From NCBI RefSeq assembly GCF_965638725.1, contig NC_134953.1, positions 37,314,854-37,378,853 of the forward strand: a stretch of 64,000 nt of DNA. The letters are read 5' to 3'. The stretch is from Aptenodytes patagonicus. Its lineage: Eukaryota > Chordata > Aves > Sphenisciformes > Spheniscidae. The notes below the pieces were generated by a model that was given only the letters and a program-made list of their open reading frames with translations, had not been told where the DNA came from and did no database searches. This document shows, piece after piece, positions 61,697-64,000 of the stretch. The number at the start of each line of letters is the position of its first letter. Position 1 is the stretch's first letter. The position numbers were made by a program, and so were the translations under genes.

Positions 61697-61867
61697 CAAT
61701 ACCTTTGCAGAAAGCTTTAGAACATACACCTATATCACGTACACATTTTCTTCCTTGAACGCAGTCTTCACATAAATAAGCACCAAAACAACAATAGTCA
61801 CACGTCCTTTGTATGCTGACAAAAGCATCTTGCACGTGCTTTTTAAGAAATCTGAATCTTGCCTCAC
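61697..61867 (-). other. Candidate minus-strand exon encoding a Cys-rich frame
   Basis: A good acceptor (TTCCTTATTGCAG) is followed by 171 open bases and a donor ATTG|GTGAGG, or 165 bases to AAAG|GTATTG. Both lengths are multiples of three. One frame reads ARFRFLKKHVQDAFVSIQ, then RTCDYCCFGAYLCEDCVQ and GRKCVRDIGVCSKAFC, with eight cysteines spaced like a small zinc-binding module. A second frame is also open. I do not recognise a family, and no upstream coding exon that joins in frame was found. It may be a non-coding exon of a divergent transcript or a chance frame. Confidence 0.25.
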
Positions 61868-62896
61868 CTGCAATAAGGAAAAAGAATGCTTGCATACAAA
61901 TTCGTACAGAATAATAAAAACATTCTGATTCACATCTGGTTACTTCGTAGCTTGTTTTTGAAAAATAGGTAGTGTGAGAAATGGCATGTACATCTTTTTT
62001 GGGGTTGTTAATACCCGAAAGAACCAGAAAAAAAAACCCAATTCCCCCTCTACAGCTACATATACCACCTATAAAGTCAGTTATCTAGAAAATAATCCCT
62101 TTTAAGCTAAAAACCACACATCAACAATTTTAACTTGAACTTTTTAAAAAACTGTGGTTAACAAGGCCTGCAACAGAGAAATTCTACCTGTCTAGTCTTG
62201 GTCTTACCACTAAACTTAGGGATTCAATTGTATTAAATTCACCAAAACCATTCTGCAAATACCTTGTGATGATGTTAAGCAGTAACATTAAACAAAACAG
62301 TATTTAAATTTATATCCATGAAGTTTAGATCAAAATTCTATGTTGGTAGACGTCCCGGGAAAGTGGCCGAGTTCTGTGCAGACAAGACTTCCAGGTAGAA
62401 AGAGACACTACATCTAAGAAAGCCCATGCGTGGTTACCTCCGTATTTAGTATACAGTGATGGTCCACAATTCAGCATCGAGGTTGGCCACTAAGGATTGT
62501 CTCTACAATTTACGTAACGGAAGAGATCCCTGGAAAACCACAGGTCACCACAGCTACTAGCTGTGCACATCCCACCAGCGAACACTGATGTGAAAAAGAA
62601 TGAATTCATGAATGTCATTAGAGCAAATCCCAACTCTTGCACTTTACCATCAGGTTTCTTGTACACTACGCAGGCTCCATTCTTAAAACAGCTGTTGTTC
62701 AGATGGGTGCTGAACACCCACCCCCCCAAAAAAAAACAGCTTCCCGTAGCTCAGGAGTTCAAGTACCATGGTAATACATTTAAGCATCCCTACCAAAAGC
62801 TCAACCTGCAGGTGCAAAACAAATTTCCCAGGCAGTCAGCAGGCACGCCAACGTCCCTGGCAGAAGCTGTAATCCTGTAAATATTTCTCTTCTTAC

Positions 62897-63223
62897 CCTC
62901 AGCTCTGTTCTGTGTTTACAGAAAACGGAGAGCCGCTACGAACCTCTCAGTAACGCTGCCTGACTGGCAAACGAGCTCACAGGGAGACTTGTACGAGTTT
63001 TCTCTGGCGGGTTTCGCCTCACCAGGTGCTGTACAGCTACATGGCAGCCCAACAAGGTGCGTTTGCAACGTGAAGCCTGTGCCAGGAAACGCCGTTTGTT
63101 CCTCGGAAAGATGCATTCTCTATCTGATATTCTGAATACCGCTACGGAGAAGCCCGAGGGTTTCTCAAACGGCTTGTGACGAGAGGAATACCGAGACCCG
63201 CGAAGCCACACCAGAGCCGCCAT
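62897..63223 (-). other. Candidate divergent (SIRT1-antisense) first exon
   Basis: On the minus strand of the SIRT1 CpG island an AAATGGCGGC motif (YY1-like, ATG at 63221-63223) opens a frame beginning MAALVWLRGSRYSSRHKPFE that stays open for about 95 codons to 62936. Downstream, GAGG|GTAAGA (exon end 62897) is a near-ideal donor. The frame closes before the donor, so a spliced product would probably be non-coding or carry a short upstream frame. The larger frame containing it (62936-63523) is mostly a GC-rich artefact. Confidence 0.3.
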
Positions 63224-63502
63224 TTGCCAGGAGCGTCCCGGCGGAGGAGCGCGCTGCGGGGTGAGCCTAGGGAGGAGGAGGGAGCGGGCGGACAAGCTCC
63301 ACAGGGACGGGGTTGCCCCTTCCCGCCGTGGGCGGTGACCCCTCCGCGGCAGGCGGCAACCGCCCCTTCTGTGAACACACCGCAATGAGGCAAAGGCCGC
63401 GGCGGCGTGCGGGGGTAGCCGGGCCCAGCCCTTAACGCTCCCCTCAGCGGCCGCCCGGCTCCCTGCCCCCTCCTGGGCGAGGCTCGCGCGGAGACATGCG
63501 GC

Positions 63503-63508
63503 CACGTG
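63503..63508. promoter_or_regulatory. SIRT1: E-box CACGTG (1)
   Basis: GCCACGTGAC context, 315 bp upstream of the SIRT1 ATG. It is a potential site for USF, MYC/MAX, CLOCK/BMAL1 or TFEB-class bHLH factors. Confidence 0.7.
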
Positions 63509-63603
63509 ACGAGAAACCGCCATGGCGCGAGGGGCGTGCGCGTAGAGAGAGAGGGGCAGGGAGGAAAACCGCCCCGCCGCGCGAGGGTTGAGCCGGCACG
63601 AGC

Positions 63604-63613
63604 GTCACGTGAC
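63604..63613. promoter_or_regulatory. SIRT1: E-box (2), perfect CLEAR/USF palindrome
   Basis: GTCACGTGAC is identical to the 10-bp consensus of the CLEAR element bound by TFEB/TFE3/MITF and to the preferred USF site. It is about 210 bp upstream of the ATG. Confidence 0.75.
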
Positions 63614-63648
63614 GGCGGCAGCGCCCCCGCCCCCTCCGCCTCCCCCCT

Positions 63649-63654
63649 CACGTG
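63649..63654. promoter_or_regulatory. SIRT1: E-box CACGTG (3)
   Basis: CTCACGTGAC context, 43 bp right of box 2 and next to a CCGCCTCCCCCC stretch. Confidence 0.7.
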
Positions 63655-63715
63655 ACCCGGTTTGTTGTTGTTGCGGCCTCCGCGGGGCGGGTGTCCGCGT
63701 GGGCGGCGGCGCGGT

Positions 63716-63721
63716 CACGTG
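63716..63721. promoter_or_regulatory. SIRT1: E-box CACGTG (4)
   Basis: GTCACGTGCC context, 102 bp upstream of the ATG and just before TTTAAAT, so probably very near the start site. Confidence 0.7.
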
Positions 63722-63822
63722 CCGGGTTTAAATCGCTCCCTGGGGGTGGGGGAGGGGGCTGTGGCGGCGGCGCTGCTGCGCGCTGCGCCGGGCGGGAGGG
63801 GGGCGGCGGTTGCTACTCCAAG

Positions 63823-64000
63823 ATGGCGGACGAGGAGGCTCCGCTCCTCCGCCCGCGCGACGGCGGCCCCGGCGGCGCGGCCGAGAGCGCCGAGCCCGCT
63901 CTGAAGCGCCAGCGCCTGGACTCGGAGGACGGCGGCTGCGGGCGAGGCGCGGCGCCCGCTCAACGCCCGGACCGGGTCGCGGGGCCGCCGCCCGCCGCCG
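63823..64000 (+). CDS. SIRT1: NAD-dependent deacetylase sirtuin-1, exon 1 (partial)
   Basis: The frame opens with ATG at 63823 in an AAGATGGCGGACGAGG context that is shared with human SIRT1, and runs open for 59 codons plus one base to the window end. It begins MADEEAPLLRPRDGGPGGAA and continues ESAEPALKRQRLDSEDGGCG. The MADE start, the low-complexity Gly/Pro/Ala-rich character and the basic ALKRQRLD stretch (in the place of the human N-terminal nuclear signal LRKRPRRDG) fit the disordered N-terminal region of SIRT1. The catalytic domain lies in later exons beyond the window. SIRT1 removes acetyl groups from histones and transcription factors using NAD+. Position next to DNAJC12 and in opposite orientation agrees with human synteny. 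Confidence 0.95.
   Translation, partial: MADEEAPLLRPRDGGPGGAAESAEPALKRQRLDSEDGGCGRGAAPAQRPDRVAGPPPAA

Larger units (their letters stand above)
59041..63169. other. DNAJC12-SIRT1 spacer
   Basis: 4.1 kb between the two promoters. It contains an old interspersed repeat at 60977-61012, a C-rich run at 60851-60867, a candidate minus-strand exon at 61697-61867 and a strong minus-strand donor at 62896. Overlapping open frames at 60599-60950 on both strands show no domain. Confidence 0.6.
63170..64000. promoter_or_regulatory. SIRT1: SIRT1 CpG-island promoter
   Basis: G+C and CpG rise sharply from about 63170 to the window end. It contains four CACGTG boxes, several GC boxes (CCCCGCCCCC near 63625, GGGGCGGG near 63684), a TTTAAAT near 63727 and an AAGATGGCGG YY1-type motif that includes the SIRT1 start codon. 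This is a typical housekeeping-type promoter that may fire in both directions. The start site cannot be fixed from sequence. Confidence 0.85.

Noticed and set aside
62936-63651. Minus-strand open frames of 195 and 169 codons in the SIRT1 island
   Set aside because: Two overlapping long frames on the same strand are expected in very GC-rich DNA. Composition is Arg/Ala/Pro-rich and no domain is visible. Only the YY1-linked start at 63223 is kept as a candidate.
1-64000. Endogenous retrovirus or LTR element
   Set aside because: No gag/pol/env-like peptide and no paired long terminal repeats were seen on either strand. The only reverse transcriptase sequence is CR1.
1-64000. CRISPR array, operon or other prokaryotic system
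   Set aside because: Spliced vertebrate genes, CpG islands and a Pol III tRNA gene show nuclear eukaryotic DNA. No regularly spaced repeats with unique spacers were seen.

Overview
The window is vertebrate nuclear DNA, almost certainly from a bird. Four pieces of non-LTR retrotransposon are CR1, the main avian LINE, with the typical 3' ends made of short ATTCTATG-type repeats. The spliced genes match vertebrate genes exon by exon. Most of the DNA is AT-rich intron and intergenic sequence; the exceptions are two CpG islands and a smaller GC-rich block. A neoavian host is a guess from the CR1 type only.

Left part (1-41.3 kb): the 5' end of CTNNA3 (alpha-T-catenin) on the minus strand. Two coding exons are present. 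The ATG exon is at 15365-15471 and the next at 6887-7079. Together they encode the first 98 residues, plus one base of codon 99, of the beta-catenin-binding N-terminal domain. The rest of the gene lies beyond base 1. The 26 kb upstream of the ATG exon holds no recognised coding exon. It should contain the long first intron and the 5' non-coding exon or exons. Candidate promoter or first-exon regions are 36104-36325, 28820-29340 and the CpG island at 41345-41650.

Middle (41.3-49.3 kb): a CpG island with a 12-copy CAGGG pentamer array, followed closely by a complete tRNA-Ser(UGA) gene on the plus strand, then about 7.5 kb of intergenic DNA.

Right part (49.3-64 kb): the complete five-exon DNAJC12 gene on the minus strand (197 residues, intact J domain with HPD, conserved C-terminal tail). 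Its promoter is compact with CCAAT and TATA-like boxes. About 4 kb of spacer follows, then the SIRT1 CpG-island promoter with four CACGTG E-boxes and the first 59 codons of SIRT1 on the plus strand, cut by the window end. The order CTNNA3-DNAJC12-SIRT1, with SIRT1 opposed to the other two, is the same as in human 10q21.

No new multi-gene system is visible. The points most worth a second look are the E-box/CLEAR cluster and possible divergent spliced transcript at SIRT1, the candidate CTNNA3 first exon, an orphan internal CR1 fragment, the tRNA/CpG-island/minisatellite block, and a set of short old repeats that share a TGACTTCAATGG-like core.
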